The notes below the pieces were generated by a model. The model did no database searches and was not told where the DNA came from. It saw only the letters and a program-made list of their open reading frames with translations. The position numbers were made by a program, and so were the translations under genes. Shown in pieces: positions 43,538 to 53,026 of a stretch of 64,000 nucleotides of DNA. Each line of letters opens with the position of its first letter. The first letter of the stretch is position 1. The stretch is from Enterococcaceae bacterium (lineage in GTDB: Bacteria; Bacillota; Bacilli; Lactobacillales; Enterococcaceae): contig JALCOL010000004.1 of assembly GCA_022649665.1 (NCBI GenBank), positions 1 through 64,000 on the forward strand, given 5' to 3'.

Positions 43538-45856
43538 ATGTTTTCCCGGGCGGACGGCCGACCGGTTCAGGCTTTTTTGACAGCGCTCAGCGGCTGGTGG
43601 ATCTTTCCGGTTCTGGCTTTTGCCGCCGGAACACTGCTTTTAGAACATCGCTATCTCCTTTATGGAGTATTGGCGGCGTATTTTCTTTTGAAAGGAAGAT
43701 GTTCTTTTCCCAAAGAATTGCAGCACGCAGTTTGGCTGATGATGCTTTTGGGTGTGCTTTTTTTCGGATATGCCGGTTTTTCTCAGACGCAGACCAACCT
43801 CTCGGCAGCAGCACGGGGCAGTTTTCTTATTCAAGCTGATCCGACCCAGACGCTGATCGAAGAGGACTACTGGCAGGCGCGTGTCCAACTACAAACTGCT
43901 AAAGGCTCATGGGAAAAGGTTTTAGTGAAGGGCACGATCACCGATCCTATTCAACTGGAACAGTTGAGATACTCAGCGCAGCCGCTGCTGCTGCGGGTCG
44001 CCGGCGAGCTCGAAAAGCCGGCGCAGGCGCGAAATTTTTCTGGCTTTTCGCAAGCGGATTACTTGGCAGAAAAAGGCATTCAGCGTGTTCTGGTGATCGA
44101 GAAGATCGAAAGAAGCGCTGCGGCAAAAAAACCTTTTTTCAATTTTTGGGGATGGCGCAAACAATGGATCTTGAATATTTCAGCACATTTGCCCGAACAT
44201 TGGAAAAATTTGATCCTCAGTTTATTCTTCAATGAACGCCTGAGCGGATTTCGCGACTGGCAGATCAGTTTGAAGCGCTGGGGGATCATGCACTTCTTTG
44301 CGCTTTCCGGGCTGCATCTGCAGTTTTTCTTGACGCGCTGCAGCTATTTATTTCGCCGGGGCGGGCTGCCGCTTCACTTAGTTCCGGTCGCTGAGGGAAT
44401 CTCAGTACTGTTTTTAATGGGAGTCGCGGCTTTCTCGGTCAGTATACTGCGTGCCGGGATCCAGCACTTATTAGGCAAAGCCAATCAAGCGGGCGGCCGG
44501 CCGTTTTCAGCGATGGATATCTGGGCATTCACGCTGCTGATCATGCTCGTGATCTCGCCTGCGGTCCTCTTGACGGTCGGCGGGCAACTATCGCTTTTTC
44601 TGCCGTTCTTCTTGCGACTGATCGAACGCGGCGGCACACGCAAAATTTCGCATTGGCTGCGGGAGCAATTTTGGCTGGTCATGTTTTTATTGCCGCTTCA
44701 GCTGGCACACTTTTATCAGTACAGTCTGATCGGGATCTTTTTTGGGTTGCTTTTGACACCGCTATTGAGCAGTGTGATCTTTCCGCTGATCATTCTGGCC
44801 GCGATCATGATCGGGCTATTTCCAGCAGCCGGCGGAAGCATTTTTTTCGAGGGGACAGAAAATCTGGTGCGGCCGGTTTTAAGCGTTGTAGATGCGCTGC
44901 CGCTGCGGCCGCTGGTTTTCGGCAAGTTGCCGATAGTCATGCTGTTCATCGGTTTTTTGCTGATTTGGAATTGGCATGATACGCTGCCGTTTAAAAAAGC
45001 CGCGCCGCGCTGCACCGCATTGATCATGCTTTTGTATTGCGCCAGTTATTGCGATCCGCGCGGTGAAGTTACTTTTGTCGATGTTGGGCAAGGTGACAGT
45101 ATTTACATCCAAATGCCATTTCAAAAAGAAAATCTATTGATCGATGTCGGCGGGCGCATGAATTTTTCCGGCAAACCAGAAGGACGGACGAACGCCGACG
45201 ATACGCTGATCCCTTATTTGAAAGCGCGCGGTGTCAAACAGTTGAAGCATGTTGTTTTGACGCACGGCGATACGGATCATCTGGGAGATATCCTCGCGGT
45301 TGCAAAAGAGATCCCGATCGAGACGATCTATTATCCAGCGGGCTGCGAGAAGAATGCTCTGTTTCACGCGAAACAGCAAGCACTTCAAAAGCAGGTCCGC
45401 TTTGTCCCGCTGCGCACCGGGATGACCCTTCCGCTCCAACAGGCGGGCTTCCATGTTCTTCACCCGCTGCACACAGAAGACGGCGGCAATGATGATTCAC
45501 TGGTTGTTTATGCAGCGATCCAAAAAACGCACTTCTTATTTACCGGCGACTTGGAGAAGTCTGGCGAACAGGCGCTTTTAAAGCGTTACCCGCACTTGAC
45601 TGTTGATGTGCTGAAAGTCGGCCATCATGGTTCGCGCACTTCGACGGATCCAGAATTTTTGCGGCAGCTGGCACCGAAAATCGCTGTGATCAGCTGCGGA
45701 AAAGAGAACCGTTTCGGACACCCGCACCCAGAAGTTTTGGACAATCTGGCGGAGCGCGAAGTGAAGGTGCTGCGGACAGATCAAGCGGGGGCGATCCGCT
45801 ATCAGTGGACGCCGCACGATTCGCCGCACTGGGCGAGCGTGAAAAACGGCGAATGA
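43538..45856 (+). CDS. comEC: ComEC DNA translocation channel
   Basis: A complete 772-residue protein. Order: N-terminal membrane segments and a DUF4131 extracellular region (about 1-200), the competence channel core (about 225-510, beginning LFFNERLSGFRDWQISLKRWGIMHFFALSGLHLQFF) and a C-terminal metallo-beta-lactamase domain (from about 510: FVDVGQGDSIYI, LTHGDTDHLGDI, FTGDLEKSGE, VLKVGHHGSRTST) that may degrade the non-transported strand. Full length without frameshift. No ribosome site; translation must couple to comEB. Confidence 0.95.
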   Translation: MFSRADGRPVQAFLTALSGWWIFPVLAFAAGTLLLEHRYLLYGVLAAYFLLKGRCSFPKELQHAVWLMMLLGVLFFGYAGFSQTQTNLSAAARGSFLIQADPTQTLIEEDYWQARVQLQTAKGSWEKVLVKGTITDPIQLEQLRYSAQPLLLRVAGELEKPAQARNFSGFSQADYLAEKGIQRVLVIEKIERSAAAKKPFFNFWGWRKQWILNISAHLPEHWKNLILSLFFNERLSGFRDWQISLKRWGIMHFFALSGLHLQFFLTRCSYLFRRGGLPLHLVPVAEGISVLFLMGVAAFSVSILRAGIQHLLGKANQAGGRPFSAMDIWAFTLLIMLVISPAVLLTVGGQLSLFLPFFLRLIERGGTRKISHWLREQFWLVMFLLPLQLAHFYQYSLIGIFFGLLLTPLLSSVIFPLIILAAIMIGLFPAAGGSIFFEGTENLVRPVLSVVDALPLRPLVFGKLPIVMLFIGFLLIWNWHDTLPFKKAAPRCTALIMLLYCASYCDPRGEVTFVDVGQGDSIYIQMPFQKENLLIDVGGRMNFSGKPEGRTNADDTLIPYLKARGVKQLKHVVLTHGDTDHLGDILAVAKEIPIETIYYPAGCEKNALFHAKQQALQKQVRFVPLRTGMTLPLQQAGFHVLHPLHTEDGGNDDSLVVYAAIQKTHFLFTGDLEKSGEQALLKRYPHLTVDVLKVGHHGSRTSTDPEFLRQLAPKIAVISCGKENRFGHPHPEVLDNLAEREVKVLRTDQAGAIRYQWTPHDSPHWASVKNGE

Positions 45857-45896
45857 GCACGGGATTTGTGATATAGTTTGTAAAGAGGTGAGTGGA

Positions 45897-46913
45897 ATGT
45901 TTCAAGAAGTGCTGCGGCAGATCGCACATAAGCAGTTTGCACCAGTTTATTTAGTGACCGGAACAGAACAGTATCTGATCGGGCAATTCATAAAACAGTT
46001 GCAGAAGTCATTGGCACAAGAATTCGGTGAGATCGATGAGATCTCTTTTGATATGAAAGAAGTTCCGCTGACTGAAGCACTTGCAGAAGCCAACAGTTTG
46101 CCGTTTTTAAGTGAACGGCGGCTGATCCTGCTGCGCAATCCGTATTTTTTGACAGGTGAGCGGCCGAACGGGGTGCCGGAACAGACACCGGCAAAATTAC
46201 AGGAATATTTAGAAAACCCGAATCCGGCGACCATTTTGGTGGTGATCGCGGATTACAAAAAATTAGACCAACGCAAAAAAGTGACAAAGATGCTGCAAAA
46301 ATCAGCGGTCGTTGTCGAAGCGGTCCCGCTTAAAGAACGTGCGATCCAAAATTATGTCTTAGATTATTTGAACAATGCCGGCTATGAGATCACAAAGGAA
46401 GCCTTTCAGCTGCTGCTCCAGCTGACGAATGAGCAGTTTTCTGCATTGATGAATGAATTAGATAAGCTGATGATCTATGCGGCAGCTTCCAGAAAAATCA
46501 CGAAAGAAGCGGTCGCTTCGCTTGTCCCGCGTTCGCTTGAGCATAATATTTTTGCGCTGACCGAGCTGGTGCTGCAAGGCGAAAAAGCGCAGGCACTCCG
46601 GCTTTATGCGGATCTTCTGCATGAAGGCGAAGAGACGCTGAAAATTTTGGCGGTTTTTTTAAGCCAGATCCGCCTCTATATCCAAGTGAAGATCTTGCAG
46701 CAGTCGGGTCTCCAGCAAGGGCCGGCTGCGCAAATGCTGAAGACTCATCCATACCGCGTCAAATTGGCATGGCGCGAAGTCCGGCGCTATCCGCTTAATG
46801 AGCTTTTTACGATCTATGACCGCTTGGTGGAGCTGGAGTATCAGATCAAGACCGGCCGCGCTGAAAAAGAGTTGGCATTTCAGTTATTGATTTTAAAGAT
46901 CAATACTGCATAA
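45897..46913 (+). CDS. holA: DNA polymerase III subunit delta
   Basis: A 338-residue clamp-loader subunit. PVYLVTGTEQYLIGQFIKQL at the N-terminus, then the AAA-like region (EANSLPFLSERRLILLRNPYFL, ATILVVIADYKKLDQRKK) and the C-terminal collar (YPLNELFTIYDRLVELEYQIKTGRAEKELAFQLLILK). It opens the sliding clamp. AGAGGTGAG fits ATG 45897. TGATATAGT at 45869-45877 may be a promoter of its own within the comEC-holA gap. Confidence 0.93.
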   Translation: MFQEVLRQIAHKQFAPVYLVTGTEQYLIGQFIKQLQKSLAQEFGEIDEISFDMKEVPLTEALAEANSLPFLSERRLILLRNPYFLTGERPNGVPEQTPAKLQEYLENPNPATILVVIADYKKLDQRKKVTKMLQKSAVVVEAVPLKERAIQNYVLDYLNNAGYEITKEAFQLLLQLTNEQFSALMNELDKLMIYAAASRKITKEAVASLVPRSLEHNIFALTELVLQGEKAQALRLYADLLHEGEETLKILAVFLSQIRLYIQVKILQQSGLQQGPAAQMLKTHPYRVKLAWREVRRYPLNELFTIYDRLVELEYQIKTGRAEKELAFQLLILKINTA

Positions 46914-46955
46914 AAAAGCGGGAAGCTTCCGTAATGGAAAGCTTCCCGCTTTTTT
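46912..46955. terminator. bidirectional terminator between holA and rpsT
   Basis: Stem GCGGGAAGCTTCC / GGAAAGCTTCCCGC with A run left and T run right, between convergent genes. Confidence 0.93.
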
Positions 46956-46972
46956 ATGATGGTCAAATTCAA

Positions 46973-47227
46973 TTATTTTGCTAATAATCGAGACAAGCGC
47001 GCTTTGTCGCGGCTGGCTTTATTTTGATGGATAAGCCCTTTTGTTTCAGCCATATCGATAGCTTTGATCGCAGTTTTGAAAGCTGCTTCTTTATCGTCGG
47101 CACCCGTTTCAACTGCTTGTTCAAATTTTTTGACAGCTGTTCGCAATGCGCTCATTTGCGCTGCGTTATGCGCTTTTGCTTTTTCATTCGTTTTGACACG
47201 TTTGATTGCAGATTTGATCTGTGGCAT
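46973..47227 (-). CDS. rpsT: 30S ribosomal protein S20
   Basis: An 84-residue basic helical protein that binds 16S rRNA early in small-subunit assembly. [35 protein letters not shown] and the C-terminal [21 protein letters not shown] are typical. ATG 47227 is used because GGAGGTG lies just upstream; the longer frame would contain the ribosome site. Convergent to holA, its usual neighbour. Confidence 0.97.
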   Translation of the reverse strand: MPQIKSAIKRVKTNEKAKAHNAAQMSALRTAVKKFEQAVETGADDKEAAFKTAIKAIDMAETKGLIHQNKASRDKARLSRLLAK

Positions 47228-47284
47228 TTCTTTCACCTCCACCTCTTCCAATTTACGCTGGAAAAGCGTAATTCAACATTTTTC

Positions 47285-47313
47285 ATTATACCGAAATGAT
47301 TTCGGGATTGCAA
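47285..47313 (-). promoter_or_regulatory. promoter of rpsT with a palindrome in the spacer
   Basis: Minus-strand TTGCAA (47313-47308), 17-base spacer, TATAAT (47290-47285). The spacer contains the perfect inverted repeat CCGAAAT / ATTTCGG around one base (47291-47305). Confidence 0.75.
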
Positions 47314-47477
47314 TAAAGAACTCGCTGAAAATCCAAGATAACCCAAGGGAATCACCTTTATTTAGCGGAATTGTGAAAAACTTCTTTTTTATTGAATTGA
47401 AATAAGCTATGATGAATATGCTTGATTTTTTATTGCTATTCGACAGTTCAAAATAATCGCTTGGAGTGAAAAGTTTA

Positions 47478-48494
47478 ATGAATATAGCTTTAGTCGTTTC
47501 AATAACCCTCGTCATGGGGGTCATTTTTGTGAACGGATGGACGGATGCGCCGAATGCGATCGCGACCGCAGTATCGACACGGGTGTTGAAGCCGAATACG
47601 GCGATCTTGATGGCAGTGATCATGAACTTTTTCGGCGCCTTGGTGATGACCTATTTCAATGCCCAAGTAGCCGAGACGATCAGCAACATCGTCTCGTTTG
47701 ATTCAGGAAGCGGAAACGCTTCGCAGATCGCACTGGCCGCTTCGCTGTTTGCGATCGTGGTCTGGGCTGTCGTTGCCTGGTATTTTGGGATCCCGACCAG
47801 CGAGTCGCATGCGCTGATCGCGGGGCTTACCGGTTCAGCGATGGCGCTCGGCGGGATCGGGGCAGTCAACGGGGTGGAATGGCTGAAAGTCATTATCGGC
47901 TTAGTCGTGTCGACGATCATGGGGTTTGGCGGCGGCTTCATCGTGACCAAAGCAATGATCTTCTTTTTCAGAGGCGTTTCAAGACCCAAGGCGAACAAAG
48001 TCTTTACGATCGGTCAAGCCAGCGGTGCCGGTATCATGGCATTTCTTCACGGGGCACAGGACGGCCAGAAATTTATGGGGGTCTTCATGCTGGTCCTCTA
48101 CTATAACAATTTAGCCGCCAAAACGGGCAGCGGCTTCGTGATCCCGCTGTGGGTGATCGTGCTGTGTTCGCTCACGATGGGATTAGGGACTTCGATCGGC
48201 GGCAGCCGGATCATCAAATCGGTCGGGATGGACATGGTCAAACTGGAAAAGTTCCAAGGTTTTTCGGCGGATGTTTCCGCCGCGATCTGTTTGTTCTTGG
48301 CTTCCGTTTTTGGGATCCCGGTTTCAACGACTCATACAAAAACAACTGCGATCATGGGAGTCGGCGCGGCCAAACGATTTTCAAGTGTCGATTGGAGCAT
48401 TGTCAAAGATATGGTGCTGGCTTGGATATTGACCTTTCCAGGCTGCGGTTTGATAGCTTTTATTATGTCTGAATTGTTTATGGCGATTTTTTAA
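47478..48494 (+). CDS. pit: PiT-family inorganic phosphate transporter
   Basis: A 338-residue membrane protein with about ten segments and the two PiT repeats: N-terminal FVNGWTDAPNAIATAVSTRVL with WYFGIPTSESHALIAGLTG, and later FLHGAQDGQKFMGV and VFGIPVSTTHTKTTAIMGVG. It takes up phosphate as a metal-phosphate complex coupled to the proton gradient. TTGGAG fits ATG 47478; an upstream GTG overlaps the site. TATGAT at 47409-47414 may be its -10, but no -35 is clear. Confidence 0.94.
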   Translation: MNIALVVSITLVMGVIFVNGWTDAPNAIATAVSTRVLKPNTAILMAVIMNFFGALVMTYFNAQVAETISNIVSFDSGSGNASQIALAASLFAIVVWAVVAWYFGIPTSESHALIAGLTGSAMALGGIGAVNGVEWLKVIIGLVVSTIMGFGGGFIVTKAMIFFFRGVSRPKANKVFTIGQASGAGIMAFLHGAQDGQKFMGVFMLVLYYNNLAAKTGSGFVIPLWVIVLCSLTMGLGTSIGGSRIIKSVGMDMVKLEKFQGFSADVSAAICLFLASVFGIPVSTTHTKTTAIMGVGAAKRFSSVDWSIVKDMVLAWILTFPGCGLIAFIMSELFMAIF

Positions 48495-48506
48495 GGAGAG
48501 AATGGA

Positions 48507-49136
48507 ATGGCACGGAAAAAAGCTTACAATTATTTTGAAGCAATGGCTCATTTAGCGGACAATGCACAGCAAGCTGGTAAAATTTTAGCAAAGATCTTAT
48601 CAAGCGAAGATTACAGTCTGGAAACACTGCTTGCAAAGTCTGATCAGATCCATCAGCTGGAGCACGACGGTGACGATGTCGTCAAAGAAACGATGCGCGA
48701 GTTGTATGTATCTTTCATCACCCCGATCGATCGTGAAGATATCGTGCAGATCACGGATCGTTTGGATGACATTTTAGACGGGATCAATTCGGTGACTTAT
48801 TTGTTCGAGCATTTGGTCGTGACAGAATTGCGGCCGGAGCTGGAAGGCTTTTTGGCGCTTGTCTTGGAAGCTTTGAACGGCGTTGATGCAGCAGTCAAAG
48901 AATTTGCGAAATTTAAAAACTCAAAACAGCTGATCAAATATATCGAACAAGTCAATCTCGTCGAGTCTGAAGGCGACCGCTATTACAGCAATTCGTTGAA
49001 AAACCTTTTCACTAATGAAAAAGATCCGATCGAGATCATCAAATGGAAAGATATCTTTGATAAATTGGAAAGCGTTCTTGACGACTGCGAATCCTCAGTC
49101 GATATCATTGAAGGGCTCGTTATCAAAAATTCATAA
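48507..49136 (+). CDS. DUF47/PhoU-like partner of PiT
   Basis: A 209-residue all-helical protein of the DUF47 (YkaA/PhoU-related) family: YNYFEAMAHLADNAQQAGKIL, SDQIHQLEHDGDDVVKETMREL, FITPIDREDIVQITDRLDDILDGINSV, and the C-terminal DIFDKLESVLDDCESSVDIIEGLVIK. Twelve bases separate it from the transporter, so they are one operon; such proteins regulate or stabilise PiT transporters. Confidence 0.93.
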   Translation: MARKKAYNYFEAMAHLADNAQQAGKILAKILSSEDYSLETLLAKSDQIHQLEHDGDDVVKETMRELYVSFITPIDREDIVQITDRLDDILDGINSVTYLFEHLVVTELRPELEGFLALVLEALNGVDAAVKEFAKFKNSKQLIKYIEQVNLVESEGDRYYSNSLKNLFTNEKDPIEIIKWKDIFDKLESVLDDCESSVDIIEGLVIKNS

Positions 49137-49163
49137 AATTGTAAGAAGAAAATCCAAAAAGCT

Positions 49164-49196
49164 GGACCGTGACAAGATGTTTTGTCACGGTCCTTT
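49164..49196. terminator. terminator between DUF47 and the metal ATPase (shared-core hairpin)
   Basis: A 12-bp stem GGACCGTGACAA / TTGTCACGGTCC with loop GATGTT and a weak T run. It lies between convergent genes; the minus-strand gene ends at 49195, inside the right side of the element. Confidence 0.85.
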
Positions 49197-51120
49197 ATGC
49201 TGACAGCTCTTCTTCACGAGTTTTCTTGGATTCAGGAGCGGCGGCAGAAGAGGCGGCTGGCAAAAGTTTCGGCGGGCGCAAAAGCCGCAGACCATTCAAG
49301 ATCACGAGCAGTGTGCTGCCTTCGTGGCCGATCACGCCGAGCGGCAAACTGAGCCATTGGGTAAAATTTGCAATGACCAAAAGCAAGATCACCGCCAGTG
49401 AAAAAATGATGTTTTGCATAATGATCCGCCGCAAACGTTGGGAGAGCTGATGGGCGGTGATGAGTTTTCGCAGATCATTTTTCATCAGCACGACATCTGC
49501 CACATCGATCGCGATATCGGTTCCTTCTCCCATTGCGATCCCGATCGCAGCATTCGCGAGTGCCGGAGCATCATTGATCCCGTCGCCGATCATCGCATTG
49601 GTGCCGTACTGCTCTTTTTGAGCCAAGATCAGCTCTGCTTTTGTTTGCGGCGTTGCACTGGCTTTGATTTCATCAATGGCAAGCGCACGGCCGATCGTTT
49701 CGGCAGTCAGCGGATTGTCGCCGGTCAAAAGCATCGTATGGATCTTTTGTTTTTGAAAATAGCGGATCGTTTGAGCTGCTTCGGGTTTTTCAGTGTCCAA
49801 AAGAGCGATCATCCCAACGACGGTTTCGTCCTTCATTAAATAAGCCACTGTTTTCCCGGCACGCTGCCATACTTTAGTCAAACGTGTTTGTTCAGGATCC
49901 AAATAGCGGAAATCAGATTTTCCGATATGCCAATGCGCGTTCTGATAATCTAGATCCAGCCCGCGGCCAGCGACTTCTTTGACCGCCAGCTGCTGGATCT
50001 CTTCTGGGACTTCGACTTCGGGAAAAGCATTGAGGATCGCAAGCGCGAGCGGATGCGCAGAGTGCTGTTCCAAATGGATCAAAATCGCGGCAGCTTCCGG
50101 TTCAGCTGTGGAAAACTCATGATCGGTCACGCGCGGCTTGCCATGGGTCAGCGTGCCGGTCTTATCAAATGTGATGGCTTGAAGCGCCGAAAAGTTATCC
50201 AGATAACGACCGCCTTTAAAGAGAACACCGCTTTTAGCACCGCTTGAAAGGGCGGCAAGCGTTGCAGGAGTCGCTGCTGCGACAAGTGCGCAAGGCGAAG
50301 CGACGACCAAAAGGACCATTCCGCGGTAAAAAGATTCTTCAAATGTCCAGCCGGCTCCCTGCCAAAGTCCCAGAATGATGAGCGGCGTCAAAAGAAGCAC
50401 TGCTTTTACATAAATATTCTCGATTTTTTCGATCATCGTCGCAGTTTGTGAAGGTTCAGACTGGGCTTGTTCGACAAGCGTCAAGATCTTGGCGAAACGC
50501 GTTTCTTTGCTGGTCCGTTCCACGCGAAAAAGCAGATTCTCCCCAAGATTCAGTGAACCGGCCAAGATCTCATCATCCACGCTTTTTTCCACCGGCAGCG
50601 GCTCACCCGTCAGTGCGGCTTCATCCAGCAAGCTGCTTCCGCGTAAAATAAAGCCGTCGAGCGGAACTTGCTGCCCTTTTGCGACCAGTACTTGATCGCC
50701 GACTTTCAGCAACTCGACTGGGACTTCGCTGGTTTCGCCGGTCGCCGCCACTTTGACGGCGCTTTGCGGCTGGAGCTTGAGCAGTTTTTGGATCTCGTTG
50801 CGGCTTTTGCCAAGAGTATAGGCTTCAAGTGCGCCGCTTAGACAAAAAATAAACGTCAAAACAGCTCCCTCGCGCCAGTGACCGATGATACCTGCGCCGA
50901 TCGCAGCGAGTGCCATCAAGAGATCAACGTTGAGCTTGCGATCTTGAAGCAGCTCTTCTAATCCGGCCAGCGTGCGTTTCGTTCCGCCGACGAGCATCGC
51001 CGCAATGAACAAAAACGGGGCCGCAGCTGATGACCAGCTTTCTGCGAGAACACCGATAAGCAGCAATAGGAAGCACAGCAGCGGGGCGGAAAAAAATTTC
51101 TTTGCTTGCATTTGTGTCAT
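49195..51120 (-). CDS. P1B-4-type heavy-metal ATPase
   Basis: A 641-residue metal-transporting P-type ATPase without an N-terminal metal-binding domain. Phosphorylation motif ITFDKTGTLTHGKPRV, hinge GDGINDAPALANAAIG, actuator TGEPLP. The membrane metal motifs are SPCALV instead of CPC and, near the C-terminus, HEGSTLLVILNGLRLL; this combination defines the P1B-4 group, which exports Fe(II), Co(II) or Zn(II) (PfeT/CtpD-like). ATG 51120 follows GGAGG. About six membrane segments. The AT-rich upstream 60 bases carry its promoter but no metalloregulator box I could confirm. Confidence 0.9.
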   Translation of the reverse strand: MTQMQAKKFFSAPLLCFLLLLIGVLAESWSSAAAPFLFIAAMLVGGTKRTLAGLEELLQDRKLNVDLLMALAAIGAGIIGHWREGAVLTFIFCLSGALEAYTLGKSRNEIQKLLKLQPQSAVKVAATGETSEVPVELLKVGDQVLVAKGQQVPLDGFILRGSSLLDEAALTGEPLPVEKSVDDEILAGSLNLGENLLFRVERTSKETRFAKILTLVEQAQSEPSQTATMIEKIENIYVKAVLLLTPLIILGLWQGAGWTFEESFYRGMVLLVVASPCALVAAATPATLAALSSGAKSGVLFKGGRYLDNFSALQAITFDKTGTLTHGKPRVTDHEFSTAEPEAAAILIHLEQHSAHPLALAILNAFPEVEVPEEIQQLAVKEVAGRGLDLDYQNAHWHIGKSDFRYLDPEQTRLTKVWQRAGKTVAYLMKDETVVGMIALLDTEKPEAAQTIRYFQKQKIHTMLLTGDNPLTAETIGRALAIDEIKASATPQTKAELILAQKEQYGTNAMIGDGINDAPALANAAIGIAMGEGTDIAIDVADVVLMKNDLRKLITAHQLSQRLRRIIMQNIIFSLAVILLLVIANFTQWLSLPLGVIGHEGSTLLVILNGLRLLRPPKLLPAASSAAAPESKKTREEELSA

Positions 51121-51207
51121 GGTCCGCTCCTCCCTTCTAATAATATGATAACATAAGTATAAAAAGAGAAGCGAGCAAGAGGCTTTTGCGTTGCAATAAT
51201 ATCCACA

Positions 51208-51252
51208 ATAAAAAACACCTAAAAAGCAGGAATGCTCTTTGGGTGTTTTTAT
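51208..51252 (-). terminator. terminator of uppP
   Basis: Stem AAACACC / GGGTGTTTT region with an inner AGC/GCT pairing and T run on the minus strand. Confidence 0.8.
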
Positions 51253-51269
51253 AAAGATCATTTTCGATT

Positions 51270-52097
51270 TTAAAAGAACCAGTAGCCCAGCAAGATGATC
51301 CCCAAGACGATCCGGTACCAGCCGAATGCTTTGAAGTCGTTGCGTTTCAAATAATTCAGCAAGAACTTGATCGCCAAAATCGAAACTAGAAAAGCCACCA
51401 CGCAGCCGGTCAATAGGATCACCGTTTGATCGAAAGTGAAGTGATTGCCTTTCAATAAGAATTTGAAGATCTTGAGCCCGCTTGCGCCAAACATCACCGG
51501 GATCCCTAAGAAGAAAGAAAATTCGGTCGCGACATAGCGGGAAGCCCCGATCATGATCGCCCCTAAGATCGTTGCGCCGCTGCGCGATGTCCCGGGGATC
51601 AGCGCCAAAACTTGGAAGATCCCGATGAAAAGAGCGATCTGGTACGGAAGATTGTTCAAATCGGTAAACTTCGCTGTTTTGCCTTTGTTGTGGTTTTCCA
51701 CGACGATAAAAAGCACCCCGTAAAGGATCAGCATCGCAGCCACAGTAATGAAGTTATAAAAGTGCGCGTCCAAATAATCGTCAAATGGAAGACCAATAAT
51801 GATTGCTGGCAGACACGCGATGATCACCTTGAGCCAGAGGACCCAAGTATTGTGTTTTTCCGCCGAATCTTTCGATGGCGAAAAAGGATTGAGCTTGTAG
51901 AAATATAAGACGACGACGGCGAGGATCGCGCCGAGTTGGATCACGACGTTGAACATTTCCATAAAATCGGCGGAAAGATCAAGTTTGATGAATTGGTTCG
52001 CCAAGATCAAGTGGCCGGTACTGCTGATCGGCAGCCATTCGGTGATCCCTTCGATGATCCCGAGAATGACGGCTTTCAAAAGTTCTATCAGGTTCAC
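51270..52097 (-). CDS. uppP: undecaprenyl-diphosphate phosphatase
   Basis: A 275-residue membrane phosphatase (BacA family) that recycles the lipid carrier for peptidoglycan. Active-site regions: [19 protein letters not shown] near the N-terminus and [20 protein letters not shown] in the second half. Eight membrane segments are expected. The start is GTG 52097 ([12 protein letters not shown]) with AAAGGATGG upstream; an ATG in another frame nearby gives no product. Overexpression gives bacitracin resistance in other bacteria. Confidence 0.95.
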   Translation of the reverse strand: MNLIELLKAVILGIIEGITEWLPISSTGHLILANQFIKLDLSADFMEMFNVVIQLGAILAVVVLYFYKLNPFSPSKDSAEKHNTWVLWLKVIIACLPAIIIGLPFDDYLDAHFYNFITVAAMLILYGVLFIVVENHNKGKTAKFTDLNNLPYQIALFIGIFQVLALIPGTSRSGATILGAIMIGASRYVATEFSFFLGIPVMFGASGLKIFKFLLKGNHFTFDQTVILLTGCVVAFLVSILAIKFLLNYLKRNDFKAFGWYRIVLGIILLGYWFF

Positions 52098-52182
52098 TGC
52101 ATTCCATCCTTTCTGAATAAAGCATTCTTTTTTAGTATACTGGTTTTTCCCGGAGCTGTCCTTTAAACTTTTCAAAAGACAA

Positions 52183-52219
52183 AAAAAGAGCCCCACGACA
52201 TGCGTTTGTCAGGGCCCTT
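52183..52219 (-). terminator. hairpin terminator upstream of uppP
   Basis: Minus strand: GGGCCCTGACA, loop, TGTCGTGGGGCTC (with a bulge), then seven T. It ends the histidine phosphatase transcript. A T run on the other side makes it potentially bidirectional. Confidence 0.75.
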
Positions 52220-52283
52220 TTTCAGGATTTTTTTGATGTTCAAAGCTGGACACTTTTGTCTCAGCTCGCGCGAGTGCGCCGAA

Positions 52284-52991
52284 TCAGTCGCCGTTTAAAA
52301 ATTGCTGCGAGATCGTTTGGCCATTTTTCAAGTAGCTCATGTCATTGATCGCTTCGATCTCGTATTTTCCTTTTGAATAAGTGAGACGAGTCACTGAAGC
52401 ATTCTCCAAATTTTGCTGCAGCGGCTGCTTGGGATCGATCAAATAAAGAAGATGCGAGATCGTCATCCCGTGCGAGACGATGAGCGCATTGCCGCCGCCG
52501 CGGTTTTCAACGCGCTGGGCGATGTCTTCAAAGCCGTTCCAGATCCGCGTCTTGATCGTTTCATACGGTTCCGACCAATCAGTTGTATCAGCTTCTTGGA
52601 TCGCACCGGCCAGCTTTTCATACGTCAGATCAGCCCACATCTCCTGGTCGTTTTGATAGGCAAGCACGCGCGGAACGACGCCCCAAAGTTCGCCGTCGTA
52701 GCCGCCGTCTAAGCTGCCGAAGCACCATTCGCGGATCCGCTGATCGATAAAATACGGGATCTTCGCATCATTGTGTTCGCCAAGGACCAAGCGCGACGTC
52801 TGGATCGCGCGGCCGCTGTCGCTTGAGTAGGCGATCGCAAACGGCGTATCTTTCAAGCCCAAACCAAGGTAGTGGATGCTTTCAACTCCTTCACGCGTGA
52901 GCGGCGTATCCGACCAGCCCTGCGTGCGGCCGATCGCGTTGAACATCGTTTTTCCGTGGCGGACGATATAAAGCGTTGTTGGATTAGACAC
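52284..52991 (-). CDS. histidine phosphatase family protein
   Basis: A 235-residue branch-1 histidine phosphatase: catalytic histidine in YIVRHGKTMFNAIGR, second arginine/histidine region with SSDSGRAIQTSRLVL and the acid residue near REWCFGSLDGGYDGE, and the second catalytic histidine in LIVSHGMTISHLL. Related to phosphoglycerate mutases and broad phosphatases. The GTG start is preceded by AGGAGG. A role as the phosphoglycerate mutase missing from the glycolytic operon is possible but unlikely, since dedicated enzymes usually have different active-site spacing. Confidence 0.88.
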   Translation of the reverse strand: MSNPTTLYIVRHGKTMFNAIGRTQGWSDTPLTREGVESIHYLGLGLKDTPFAIAYSSDSGRAIQTSRLVLGEHNDAKIPYFIDQRIREWCFGSLDGGYDGELWGVVPRVLAYQNDQEMWADLTYEKLAGAIQEADTTDWSEPYETIKTRIWNGFEDIAQRVENRGGGNALIVSHGMTISHLLYLIDPKQPLQQNLENASVTRLTYSKGKYEIEAINDMSYLKNGQTISQQFLNGD

Positions 52992-53026
52992 AAAAAAACC
53001 TCCTAGAATAAATTGATCATTTTTGA

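Noticed and set aside
43538-45856. possible frameshift in comEC
   Set aside because: Such genes are often broken, so I checked: the reading frame is continuous through the channel and MBL domains.
51128-51180. AT-rich dyad-like sequence upstream of the P1B-4 ATPase resembling a Per/Fur box
   Set aside because: Matches neither the 15-base Per box nor the 7-1-7 Fur box well; AT-rich DNA gives such resemblance by chance.
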